In this document: positions 16,721 through 24,727 of the stretch, piece by piece | How the letters are laid out: each line of letters starts with the position of its first letter | Position numbering within the stretch: the first letter of the stretch is position 1 | NCBI GenBank assembly: GCA_009783265.1 | Contig: WRHM01000008.1 | Span: 1-64,000, forward strand | DNA length: 64,000 nt | Reading direction: 5' to 3' | Origin: Oscillospiraceae bacterium | GTDB lineage: Bacteria > Bacillota > Clostridia > Oscillospirales > WRJC01 | Translations under genes and position numbers: made by a program | The notes under the pieces: generated by a model | Seen by the model: the letters and a program-made list of their open reading frames with translations, nothing else | Database searches by the model: none | Told to the model about the DNA's origin: nothing

Positions 16721-17512
16721 TATTTTGTTAAATTTACAGTAACATCGAAAAAGGCAGAGCCACTGAACATACGACATAAGCCCGGATTTTTCAATATGCG
16801 GCAGTTTTGCCAGTTTCAGGGCTGTTGAAACCTGTGTTTTTGTCAAAAAACTGTTTATACCATAATGCAGGCATTTTTCAATAAAATACGCAAAACTTTT
16901 CTGTTGGGATACGGGTATATCCGGCTGTATCTTGCGTGTAAAATGCAATAGCACAATATCAACAGAAGGCATTGGGTGAAAATCCTGCCTCTGGAAATAA
17001 TATTCGATTTTTGTCTCAAAAAAAGGCTTTATAATTATAGAAGCTGGCGTGTCGCGGGGACTACCCGTGAAGCGTTTCGCTGCGCCTTTTTCCATAATCA
17101 GCCAGATTTCCTGCGGCGGATTTTTAGCGGTAGTAAGTTTGCGGATTATATCCGAAGTTATAGAAAACGGGATGTTTGAAAATATTTTGTACGGCTCGTG
17201 TTTTGGCAAATCAGCCTTTAAGAAATCCATGTGCTTTAAATTCAAATTTTCTGTATTCCCGAATTTATTTTTTAATTTTTCATATAATATAAAATCAATC
17301 TCAAAAGCGTTTACGTCATTGCATATTTTAATAAGCTCTCTTGTGATATGGCCTTTGCCGCACCCTATTTCAATAACAAAATCATTTTTATTTATAGACG
17401 TGAGCCTTAATAATCTCTGAATTGTTTTAGAACTTGTAAGAAAGTTCTGCGATATTGAAAACGGTAAATTAATATTGCGTTTTGTCTGCATGTGAATTGA
17501 ATTTTTAGACAT
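16718..17512 (-). CDS. erm: Erm-type 23S rRNA (adenine-N6) dimethyltransferase
   Basis: A 264-residue KsgA/Erm-family methyltransferase. Motifs are FSISQNFL at the N-terminus, the SAM-binding loop VIEIGCGKGHIT at about 50, an acidic AFEID and the catalytic NIPFSIT at about 120. These are the features of Erm enzymes that methylate A2058 and give macrolide-lincosamide-streptogramin resistance. I chose the ATG at 17512, preceded by AGGGGGTG; the frame upstream of it is leader. The promoter, an eight-codon leader peptide and an attenuator hairpin precede it, so it is probably induced by the antibiotic. It is not a close match to Erm(B) or Erm(C) as I remember them. The active enzyme is inferred. 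Confidence 0.88.
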   Translation of the reverse strand: MSKNSIHMQTKRNINLPFSISQNFLTSSKTIQRLLRLTSINKNDFVIEIGCGKGHITRELIKICNDVNAFEIDFILYEKLKNKFGNTENLNLKHMDFLKADLPKHEPYKIFSNIPFSITSDIIRKLTTAKNPPQEIWLIMEKGAAKRFTGSPRDTPASIIIKPFFETKIEYYFQRQDFHPMPSVDIVLLHFTRKIQPDIPVSQQKSFAYFIEKCLHYGINSFLTKTQVSTALKLAKLPHIEKSGLMSYVQWLCLFRCYCKFNKI

Positions 17513-17558
17513 AAAAAATACACCCCCTATGGATTTTATAATCAAGAAACCATAAAAA

Positions 17559-17607
17559 GGCACACTGAAAAAAGCTGTTTTTACTTAGCTTATTTATTCA
17601 GTATGCC
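17559..17607 (-). terminator. Transcription attenuator in erm leader
   Basis: On the minus strand GGCATACTGAA pairs with TTCAGTGTGCC (one G-U pair), with a T run at 17558-17554 next to the stem. It lies four bases after the stop codon of the leader peptide and about 40 bases before the erm start. Read-through when a ribosome stalls on the leader would switch erm on. Confidence 0.75.
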
Positions 17608-17610
17608 AGT

Positions 17611-17637
17611 TTAACGAATCCTGATTATAGTTCCCAT
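17611..17637 (-). CDS. erm leader peptide MGTIIRIR
   Basis: A tiny reading frame of eight codons, ATG at 17637 to TAA at 17611, with GGGAG 13 bases upstream. It lies between the promoter and the attenuator hairpin of erm. The peptide ends in Arg-Ile-Arg, the +x+ motif at which ribosomes carrying a macrolide are known to stall (as in the ErmD leader, MRLR). Stalling at the last codons would cover the left arm of the hairpin. The role is inferred from position and motif. Confidence 0.65.
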   Translation of the reverse strand: MGTIIRIR

Positions 17638-17689
17638 GAGATGTATATTTCTCCCTGCCTGATTTAAAATATCTGCCGTTTTTATTTTT

Positions 17690-17719
17690 ATTATATCATA
17701 ATTTATACTGTATTGTCAA
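17690..17719 (-). promoter_or_regulatory. Sigma-A promoter of erm
   Basis: TTGACA at 17719-17714, an 18-base spacer and TATAAT at 17695-17690, both perfect matches. Transcription would start near 17683 and give a leader of about 170 bases before the erm start codon. Confidence 0.85.
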
Positions 17720-17777
17720 GTATTTCTCTAAAATTTGTAAAAATAATTTTTGTAATATTGAGCAAAATAAAACAAAA

Positions 17778-17811
17778 CTTACTTTTCTTTTTGCGAAAAA
17801 AGCAAAGTAAG
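17778..17811. repeat. Hairpin-forming A/T-rich repeat
   Basis: CTTACTTT and AAAGTAAG pair across an 18-base loop of T and A runs. It lies between the erm promoter and the clostripain gene. It lacks a clean T tract, so it is not a convincing terminator. Confidence 0.35.
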
Positions 17812-17882
17812 CAAAAGAAAAACGATCCATGAAAATTCTGGATTTATGTTTTATTTATTTTATTTTTACTGGAGAAAAATTT

Positions 17883-19997
17883 ATGAAAAAATACAGATTA
17901 GAATCTTTGCTTTTGACAATAATATTTATCCTGTCTTTAATTTCAAATTCAAGTTGCACTCAAACCGAAATAATTAAATATTCCGAAAATATTACAAATC
18001 CCGCGCAGCGCTCAAAATCTACTGATAAAAATAAATCAAGCAACGCAGATATTTCACAAGTTCCCTTATCAATCCAACCCAACGATTATATCTCTATGGC
18101 AAATATACCGGCTCAAGAAAAAAAAGCATATACTGTTTTGATTTACATGAACGGCTCTGATTTGGAAAGCGATTATATGGCGGCGACGATTGATATAAAC
18201 GAAATGATAGAATCAAAATTCGATGAAAAAAATATAAATCTTGTGATTTTTACGGGCGGGGCAAGAAAATGGCATACGGAGGGAATACCAAATAAAGACA
18301 ACGCTATTTTTAAACTTGAAAACGGAAAGCTGCATAAACTCGCGCAGATCGGCAGGGACCCTATGGGTTATCCTGAAACTCTGTGCGGTTTTATAAACTT
18401 CGGGTATAATATTTTTCCGGCTGATAAATATAGCTTGATTTTCTGGAATCACGGAGGCGGGGCAATAGTCGGCTACGGCTCAGACGAAAGATACGAGCAA
18501 AATCCGAATAAAGCAATGATGAAACTTGCAGAAATTGACAGCGCGCTTGCCAATAACGATTTATGCAGGAACGGTAAAAATTTTGAGTTTATAGGATTTG
18601 ACACATGCCTGATGGCGACCCTTGAAATGGCGTGTATCGCGTCAAATTACGCGAATTATATGATAGCGTCAGAAGAACTTGAGCCGGACGGTGGCTGGGA
18701 TTATAATTTTTTGCGCGATATAAAACCCGGAACATCGGGTAAAGACGCTGGCATATCAATAGTAGATTATTACGCGAATTTTTATCTGGATTCAGATATT
18801 GAAGATATTCTGACTATATCTGTGACGGATTTATCAAAAATTGAAGAAGTCGCGCATAATTTCGAAAATTTGGCGATCGCGGGAAGAAATGAGATAGCGA
18901 AGGGCAATTATCACGGTATATCGAGGGCAAGAAATAATCACAGGTCTTTCGGGAGCCGCGGGGAATTTTCAGATGAGACTGATATGATAGACGCGGCAAA
19001 TCTTGCGAAAAGTTTGGGAAATTTACTTCCCGGCGAGTCAAACGCGTTAATTCAGGCAATAAACAACGCGGTTATATACAAGTACGAAACAAATATCGAA
19101 GAACTCGGGGGGCTATCGGTTTATTTCCCGTTTGCGAACAAAACGGATTTAGCTTATTATATGGAAGTTTACAGGTCGATAAACCAGCTTCCGGAATATG
19201 TCGGTTTTATCGACAGTTTCTGCGTTGTTTTGGATTCGGAGCCTTTTGTCAGTTACAGAGGGATAGCAAGTTCAGGATTAAGCCGTGAGAATATAATAAA
19301 TTCCGTAGGGCGCGGCGCCCCCGGCGCACCGGCGAAACGCGGCGCAAATTCAACTGATTTAGACGAAGATTATAAAATAGTCCTCACGCCTGAACAATTA
19401 AATAATCTTGCCGAAATTCACCAGACAACATGGAAAAAAAGCAAAAAATATAACAACAGATATATTCAAATAGAAGAAACCCGGAAAGTCAGCGTAAAAG
19501 GCGACGGGACAGTCGAGATGAATTTCAGCGACGACTGCACGACGTTAAACGGGCATATTGTATGCCTGTACGAAACCGCTCCGGTTGGCAAAGACGGCGC
19601 AAGATACTCTATTCCTGTTAAGTTAAACGGCGAAGATGCTGATTTAATCGCGGTTTACTGCGAAAAATATCCAAACGGAAAAATAATAGGCGCAATCCCG
19701 GAGGGAGAAGATATATATAATATACTCGACAAAAAAATAGTACGCCTGCGAAAAGGCGATAAAATCCAGATATTATATTATTCTGAGCCTTTTGGCGAAT
19801 ATACTGAATCAATGAACGACGGGAAAGAAGAAATCTGGCAAAAAGGCGAAGAATTCACAATTATGACCGATAACGGCGCAGATTTGATTTTGAGCAAAGA
19901 ACCGTTGAGCGACGGAGAATATATTTATGGATTAAACTTCGTTGATTTGCAGCAGAACAAATATTACTCAAATTTTTTGTCTGTCGGGATAAAATAA
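17883..19997 (+). CDS. Clostripain family (C11) cysteine peptidase, exported
   Basis: A 704-residue predicted secreted peptidase. The N-terminus has a hydrophobic signal (about 5-25) ending at SNSSC, a weak lipobox. The C11 domain has YTVLIYMNGSDLES at about residue 75, catalytic His190 in FWNHGGG and Cys242 in GFDTCLM. These enzymes cleave after basic residues. The C-terminal 240 residues are of unknown fold. A palindromic repeat at 19307-19345 is translated within the linker between the two halves (VGRGAPGAPAKRGAN). I chose the ATG at 17883 after TGGAG over the upstream start at 17829, because it begins the signal peptide. It ends in a strong terminator. Confidence 0.88.
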   Translation: MKKYRLESLLLTIIFILSLISNSSCTQTEIIKYSENITNPAQRSKSTDKNKSSNADISQVPLSIQPNDYISMANIPAQEKKAYTVLIYMNGSDLESDYMAATIDINEMIESKFDEKNINLVIFTGGARKWHTEGIPNKDNAIFKLENGKLHKLAQIGRDPMGYPETLCGFINFGYNIFPADKYSLIFWNHGGGAIVGYGSDERYEQNPNKAMMKLAEIDSALANNDLCRNGKNFEFIGFDTCLMATLEMACIASNYANYMIASEELEPDGGWDYNFLRDIKPGTSGKDAGISIVDYYANFYLDSDIEDILTISVTDLSKIEEVAHNFENLAIAGRNEIAKGNYHGISRARNNHRSFGSRGEFSDETDMIDAANLAKSLGNLLPGESNALIQAINNAVIYKYETNIEELGGLSVYFPFANKTDLAYYMEVYRSINQLPEYVGFIDSFCVVLDSEPFVSYRGIASSGLSRENIINSVGRGAPGAPAKRGANSTDLDEDYKIVLTPEQLNNLAEIHQTTWKKSKKYNNRYIQIEETRKVSVKGDGTVEMNFSDDCTTLNGHIVCLYETAPVGKDGARYSIPVKLNGEDADLIAVYCEKYPNGKIIGAIPEGEDIYNILDKKIVRLRKGDKIQILYYSEPFGEYTESMNDGKEEIWQKGEEFTIMTDNGADLILSKEPLSDGEYIYGLNFVDLQQNKYYSNFLSVGIK
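19307..19345. repeat. GTAGGGCGCGG repeat inside the clostripain gene
   Basis: A very GC-rich 39-bp stretch in AT-rich coding DNA that begins GTAGGGCGCGGCGCC and contains the complementary GGCGC/GCGCC blocks. Its start matches the ends of the intergenic elements at 3009 and 29829. It is translated in frame. Confidence 0.55.
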
Positions 19998-20016
19998 AAA
20001 TTTGAACTAACTTATA

Positions 20017-20060
20017 AACTTATAAAGCTCCCTTTCAAAAGGGAGCTTTATAAGTTTTTT
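20017..20060 (+). terminator. Rho-independent terminator after clostripain gene
   Basis: A 19-bp perfect stem (AACTTATAAAGCTCCCTTT and its complement) with a very short loop, followed by a T run. Confidence 0.9.
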
Positions 20061-20144
20061 TAAATTGTCTTTTAATCCGTGATTATTGTTAATATATATA
20101 AAAAATTAAATTGTTAATTTTTTTAATTTTTTTATATTTTTCTA

Positions 20145-20173
20145 TTGACATTTAATATTATATGGTGTATAAT
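20145..20173 (+). promoter_or_regulatory. Consensus sigma-A promoter of the xpaC-telA operon
   Basis: TTGACA at 20145-20150, a 17-base spacer and TATAAT at 20168-20173, an exact consensus 65 bases before the xpaC-like gene. Confidence 0.9.
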
Positions 20174-20237
20174 ATTATTGCTTGTAACATAATATAAAAA
20201 TAATTATAAAATAATATAGAATAGGGGATATGCAGTT

Positions 20238-21083
20238 ATGAACAATAATATAAACAATAATCCGGAAAAAGAGAATGAAAAAAATGAAAAAACCGAAAGG
20301 AAAATGGCCGAAGTCGAAAAAAAATCTGCTCTTCCCATTCTTTCGGTAGGGATAACATGGATTGTGCTGGCAGTTTTTTGCGGGCGTATAATAAAACCTA
20401 CGACATTTGTAGTTGCGGCATGTATATTGTCTTACATAGTTTATCATATAATCAAAAAGAATTTCCCGCCGAAAAAAATCGAAATAATAATGGAGCCTGA
20501 AAAACCAAAAGCTCCGCCGAAACCCGAAAAAAAAGAGGCAGTAGCAAAAGCTGTGCCGCAGCTGAGCCCGGAAGAACTCGCGCTCAAAGATTTGAACGAG
20601 AGAATAAATTTATATTTTATCGAAATAAAACTGCTGAATGATTCTATCGGGGACGAGTTTATATCAAATGAATTAAATGAAATCGAAAATTCCCTGAAAA
20701 AAATTCAGGTTCAGTTAAACGACGCCGAAACAAAAAAATCGCAGACAAAAAAAGTCGAGCAGCTCACACAGTTTTTTGATTATTATATGCCTACGACGAT
20801 AAAAATTTTAAACAGTTACAGAAGAATCGAAAACCGGAATTTAACCGGGGAAAACGCTATGGAAACAAAAAAACGCGTCGAGGAGTCTCTGCCTTTTGTC
20901 AGGAAAGCATTTGAAAAAGAACTCGACAATATGTTCTCGGACGAAATGCTTGATATAACAACGGATATAGACGTGCTTGAATCTGTGCTTTCAAAAGAAG
21001 GGCTGATAGACAAAAATACTATCGGCGGGATCAGAAATATACAGGGCGATATAAAAAACGATTTTTTTAACGGACAAGATTGA
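20238..21083 (+). CDS. XpaC-like membrane protein (5-bromo-4-chloroindolyl phosphate hydrolysis family)
   Basis: A 281-residue protein. After a charged, Asn-rich N-terminus come two membrane segments (about 35-75), a Pro/Lys-rich linker, then a helical, coiled-coil cytoplasmic domain (about 115-281) with YYMPTTIKILNSY, the hallmark of the XpaC family. XpaC proteins almost always precede telA, as here (127 bp apart). Their biochemical role is unclear; they are linked to stress from toxic anions and envelope-active compounds. The operon starts at a perfect promoter. Confidence 0.85.
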   Translation: MNNNINNNPEKENEKNEKTERKMAEVEKKSALPILSVGITWIVLAVFCGRIIKPTTFVVAACILSYIVYHIIKKNFPPKKIEIIMEPEKPKAPPKPEKKEAVAKAVPQLSPEELALKDLNERINLYFIEIKLLNDSIGDEFISNELNEIENSLKKIQVQLNDAETKKSQTKKVEQLTQFFDYYMPTTIKILNSYRRIENRNLTGENAMETKKRVEESLPFVRKAFEKELDNMFSDEMLDITTDIDVLESVLSKEGLIDKNTIGGIRNIQGDIKNDFFNGQD

Positions 21084-21210
21084 CAAGTTCTCAATAATGC
21101 AGTATAATTGTAATTAACAATGCAGAATGCAATACGCAGAAAAAAATAAAGTGATATTTCCGGATTCTGTATTAAAATTATTAATTATATTAAATTAAGG
21201 AGATTAAAAC

Positions 21211-22380
21211 ATGTCTGATGAAATAAAAATCCCACAGCTTACTCTTACGACAAGCCTCGACGAATTAGACGAAACGGGAACCGAGGGGAAATCTGCCGAA
21301 ATAATTATTCTGGAGAAAAAAGACCCTGTAATAAAAGCCGACGAACTTGAAAAACTAACCGAAGAGGAAAAGAAGCTTGTCGATGAATTTGCCAAACAGA
21401 TAGATCTGACAAACAACAATCAGGTTCTTTTATACGGAGCCTCGGCTCAAAAGAAAATAGCGACTTTTTCGGATTCTGCCTTGGAAAAAGTACGTACAAA
21501 AGATACCGGCGAAGTCGGCAAAATACTCTCGGATTTAGTCGTTGAAATCAAAAATTTCAATAATGATACCACCGATGATAAAAAAGGCGGGTTTAAAGGT
21601 CTTTTCAGCAAAGGCAAGCAGTCTATAGATAAAATGCGGGCGACTTATACTTCTGTCGAGAAAAACGTGGATTCAATCGCCAAGTCGCTTAACGAACATC
21701 AGGGCAAATTATTAAAAGACGTTGCGGTGCTTGACAAAATGTATGAAATGAATAAAGATTATTTTAAAGAACTTACGCTTTATATTGCGGCAGGGGACAA
21801 GAAACTCTCCGCAACAAGAGAAAACGAATTAAAAGAATTACAGGAAAAGGCAAAAGCATCAGGCGAGGCTCTTGACGCGCAGTCAGTTAATGACATGATG
21901 AACATGTGCGACAGGTTTGAGAAAAAACTGTATGACTTAAAACTGACCCGCAACGTTTCTTTGCAGATGGCTCCGCAGATAAGAATGCTTCAGAACAATG
22001 ATATAATACTCGTTGAAAAAATACAGTCGTCTATCGTAAATTCGATTCCGTTATGGAAAAACCAGATAGTTCTCGCTCTCGGCATTTCAAATTCGCAGAA
22101 CGCGATGAAAGCCCAGAAAGAAGTCACGGACCTGACAAACCAGATGCTGAAGAAAAACGCCGAGATGCTGAAAATGGGCACAGTCGATATAGCCAAAGAG
22201 TCAGAGAGAGGCATAATCGACATGGAAACTCTGAAATACACGAACCAGACGCTTATCTCGACTTTCGACGAAGTGCTGAGAATACAGGAGGACGGAAGAA
22301 ACAAACGTCAGCAGGCCGAGGGCGAACTCAAATTAATCGAGGGCGAACTCAAAAATAAACTTTTAAATATGGGAAATTAG
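21211..22380 (+). CDS. TelA family toxic anion resistance protein
   Basis: A 389-residue, mostly helical, soluble protein of the TelA/KlaA family. Typical blocks are EFAKQIDLTNNNQVLLYGASAQKKI at about 60, KKGGFKGLFSK at about 130 and SIPLWKNQIVLALG at about 280. Family members were described in tellurite resistance and in resistance to cell-wall-active drugs. It follows xpaC with a good ribosome site (AGGAG) and is followed by a TPM-type membrane protein, so the three genes probably act together at the membrane. Confidence 0.9.
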   Translation: MSDEIKIPQLTLTTSLDELDETGTEGKSAEIIILEKKDPVIKADELEKLTEEEKKLVDEFAKQIDLTNNNQVLLYGASAQKKIATFSDSALEKVRTKDTGEVGKILSDLVVEIKNFNNDTTDDKKGGFKGLFSKGKQSIDKMRATYTSVEKNVDSIAKSLNEHQGKLLKDVAVLDKMYEMNKDYFKELTLYIAAGDKKLSATRENELKELQEKAKASGEALDAQSVNDMMNMCDRFEKKLYDLKLTRNVSLQMAPQIRMLQNNDIILVEKIQSSIVNSIPLWKNQIVLALGISNSQNAMKAQKEVTDLTNQMLKKNAEMLKMGTVDIAKESERGIIDMETLKYTNQTLISTFDEVLRIQEDGRNKRQQAEGELKLIEGELKNKLLNMGN

Positions 22381-22485
22381 CGATATGTTTTAATGATTCA
22401 AGAATAATAAAAAAATAATTATGCAGAGGACGGCTCTTATGTCGTCCCGCATAATAAAAAATAAAAACAGAAAGGCGGTAAAGTA

Positions 22486-23364
22486 ATGAACAACACAACT
22501 AAAATTAATAACGACAATAACTCTAACGCATATAACATAATGAAAGAAGACGCTATAAAAGAAAAGTATCTCAGATGGCACAACATGAAAATAAACGCGG
22601 CAAAAGCCGTGACAGTTTTATTAATAATTGCCGCCTTGTTTATTTCCCGGTCTGATTTTAACGGGACGATAAAGCCGGATAAATTAAAGACAGTTTACGA
22701 TAATGACCAGATATTGAGCCTTTATGATACTATTGACGTTATAGAAGCCAGAAACTCAGCGATGTCTGAGCTGACAAGAGACAGGGAAGCGAAGATTTTC
22801 GTTGTCATTGAAAAAGACAGGAGCAATTATAACGATTTAAAAAATAAAGCCGATAAATTATTCAAGAGTTATGACGCAGGCGATAACGGCATGCTGTTTA
22901 TAGTCACTGCCGCGAATAATCCTTCCTCGAATTTTTTGCAGAAATGGGGAGAATCTATCTGGGAATTTTTCGCCGATTTGTTCGGGGGCGGAACTCAGCC
23001 TTACGCATATCATAAAGGCAGAAATTTAAACAAACTTGACGACGGCAAAATAGACGAAATTATCAAGATCAATTTTGAAAACAGCCAGAATTATAAAACG
23101 GGCAATTACAGCGATGCAGTTTTAGACACATATAACGCACTCGCGGATTATTTTGACGAATATTATAATATAAACAGCAAAAATTATAAATCTGAGATTC
23201 TCGAAATTTATCCGGTTTCAGTAAAGACCGGTTCTAACGCGACAATAGTGGGAGTAATTGCCGTATTCGGGATATTCTTCGTTATTTTAGGAGTTTTGAC
23301 CAGAAAAAAAAGCTCCGAAGCTTCACGGGTTTACAAAAAGCCGTTCTGGTTCAGCATGTTTTAA
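22486..23364 (+). CDS. TPM-domain-like membrane protein
   Basis: A 292-residue protein with an Asn-rich N-terminus, a membrane segment at about 37-55, an extracytoplasmic domain and a second membrane segment at about 250-270. The outer domain looks like a TPM (YgcG) domain: the REAKIFVVIEK strand, the DAGDNGMLFIVTAAN strand and the GNYSDAVLDTYNALADY end. It lies just after telA. TPM proteins are found with XpaC/TelA-type stress modules. The assignment is by pattern and is not certain. Confidence 0.6.
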   Translation: MNNTTKINNDNNSNAYNIMKEDAIKEKYLRWHNMKINAAKAVTVLLIIAALFISRSDFNGTIKPDKLKTVYDNDQILSLYDTIDVIEARNSAMSELTRDREAKIFVVIEKDRSNYNDLKNKADKLFKSYDAGDNGMLFIVTAANNPSSNFLQKWGESIWEFFADLFGGGTQPYAYHKGRNLNKLDDGKIDEIIKINFENSQNYKTGNYSDAVLDTYNALADYFDEYYNINSKNYKSEILEIYPVSVKTGSNATIVGVIAVFGIFFVILGVLTRKKSSEASRVYKKPFWFSMF

Positions 23365-23383
23365 TAATAAAATATAAAAATCT

Positions 23384-23410
23384 GGCGGGAATTTATGTTC
23401 CCGCCTTTTT
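23384..23410 (+). terminator. Rho-independent terminator after TPM-like gene
   Basis: GGCGGGAA and TTCCCGCC form an 8-bp perfect stem with a six-base loop and a five-base T run, closing the xpaC-telA operon. Confidence 0.9.
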
Positions 23411-23425
23411 AAGGAGAAAAATAAA

Positions 23426-24277
23426 ATGGAATTAGTAACGATGAAATCAATATTATTGGAAGCGCAAAAAAAACGTTACGCCGCAGGGGCGTTCACGTTT
23501 TGTTCTCTTGATACGGCTTATGCGATAATTAATGCGGCGAATAAAGCGAATATGCCGGTGATACTTCAGGCAGGGCCGCTTGAATGCGACTATGCGGGTC
23601 TTTTCGAGCTTGCGGAAATCGCGAAATTTGCATGTAAACGCGCAAATGTTCCCGTTGCGTTGAATTTAGACCACGGCGATACGATAGACAGGGCGGAACA
23701 GGCGATAAAAGCAGGTTTTACTTCGGTTATGATAGACGCGTCCAAATGCGAATATGAGGAAAACATAAGAATTACGAAAGAAGTCGTAAAAATAGCTTCG
23801 CCGGCAAGTGTAAGCGTCGAGGCTGAATTGGGCAAAATCGGCGGAGCTGAGGGGCTTATCGACGTGAAAGATATTGAGGCGACCCAAACTGACCCTGATG
23901 AAGCGTTGGATTTTGTGAATAAGACAGGTATTGACGCGTTAGCAGTTGCGATAGGCACAGCGCACGGATTTTACAAGCAGGCTCCTGTATTAAACATAGA
24001 GCGACTTAAAAAGATAACGGCAAAGACAAATATTCCGATAGTTTTGCACGGCGGATCAGGCACTCCGGACGCACAAGTGCTTGAAGCTATAGGTAATGGC
24101 ATCACGAAAGTGAATATATGCACGGAATTTTTAGCGGCGATGGGCAAAGCGTTTATTGATTGTCAAAACGCCGAGGGGTTCAAATTCAGTTATCCTGCAT
24201 TATTTGAACCGGCGAAAATTGCGGGAAGCAAACTTGTGTATGATAAAATAAAATTTTTCGCGAATGGGTTGGTTTAG
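23426..24277 (+). CDS. Class II fructose/tagatose-bisphosphate aldolase family protein
   Basis: A 283-residue zinc-dependent ketose-bisphosphate aldolase. The motifs NLDHGDT at about residue 82 (zinc and catalytic region), EAELGKIGGAEG at about 133, GTAHGFYK at about 176 and LHGGSGTPD at about 206 are all present. It cleaves a ketose 1,6-bisphosphate to glycerone phosphate and an aldehyde. FbaA, GatY/KbaY and IolJ cannot be told apart here. Next on the strand are a small membrane protein and a URO-D methyltransferase, so this is probably not the main glycolytic copy. Confidence 0.88.
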   Translation: MELVTMKSILLEAQKKRYAAGAFTFCSLDTAYAIINAANKANMPVILQAGPLECDYAGLFELAEIAKFACKRANVPVALNLDHGDTIDRAEQAIKAGFTSVMIDASKCEYEENIRITKEVVKIASPASVSVEAELGKIGGAEGLIDVKDIEATQTDPDEALDFVNKTGIDALAVAIGTAHGFYKQAPVLNIERLKKITAKTNIPIVLHGGSGTPDAQVLEAIGNGITKVNICTEFLAAMGKAFIDCQNAEGFKFSYPALFEPAKIAGSKLVYDKIKFFANGLV

Positions 24278-24388
24278 AATAAGTGAAGAAAATTTATAAT
24301 ATTATCGGAGGGTAACATCATAGAAAAATATATATCTTTTGCTAAAAAATTTTTAGATATTGCGACAAAAATTATATATGCCATAGCG

Positions 24389-24724
24389 ATGATAGCCACC
24401 GTTATGGCGGCAATAACGACATTTGGTTCTTTAATCAGAATCGAGATTGAATCTCGCGACGCAATTCAATTTTGGGGTTTGGGTATATGGAGTTGGGTTT
24501 GTTTCGGTATATTCAAAATTAAAGAAAAAAGCGGCAAAACTCCGTTAAAAACTTTCATTTATAATATTTTGCCAGATTTTATAATTACTTTGGCAGGATT
24601 TATATTTATGTTCTTAAGCGGAAATTTGTATATGATAATAATGTTTTATATTATTTTAGTATGTTTTTGGGTGAAGTTAGCTGCGTTTATTATTAAAGTA
24701 AATACTACAAAGGCGGGTGAATAA
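24389..24724 (+). CDS. Small hypothetical membrane protein, uncertain start
   Basis: At least 111 residues with three or four hydrophobic segments and no family I recognise. The first ATG in frame is at 24389 and has no ribosome site. An open frame of 23 further codons runs up to ATC-ATA at 24317-24322, which sits four to seven bases after a perfect GGAGGG (24307-24312). The encoded extension (amphipathic, Lys and aromatic rich) looks like a natural N-terminus, so the true start may be a rare ATA or ATC codon, or an ATG lost by mutation. It is four bases from the methyltransferase gene and probably cotranscribed. Confidence 0.6.
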   Translation: MIATVMAAITTFGSLIRIEIESRDAIQFWGLGIWSWVCFGIFKIKEKSGKTPLKTFIYNILPDFIITLAGFIFMFLSGNLYMIIMFYIILVCFWVKLAAFIIKVNTTKAGE

Positions 24725-24727
24725 AAA

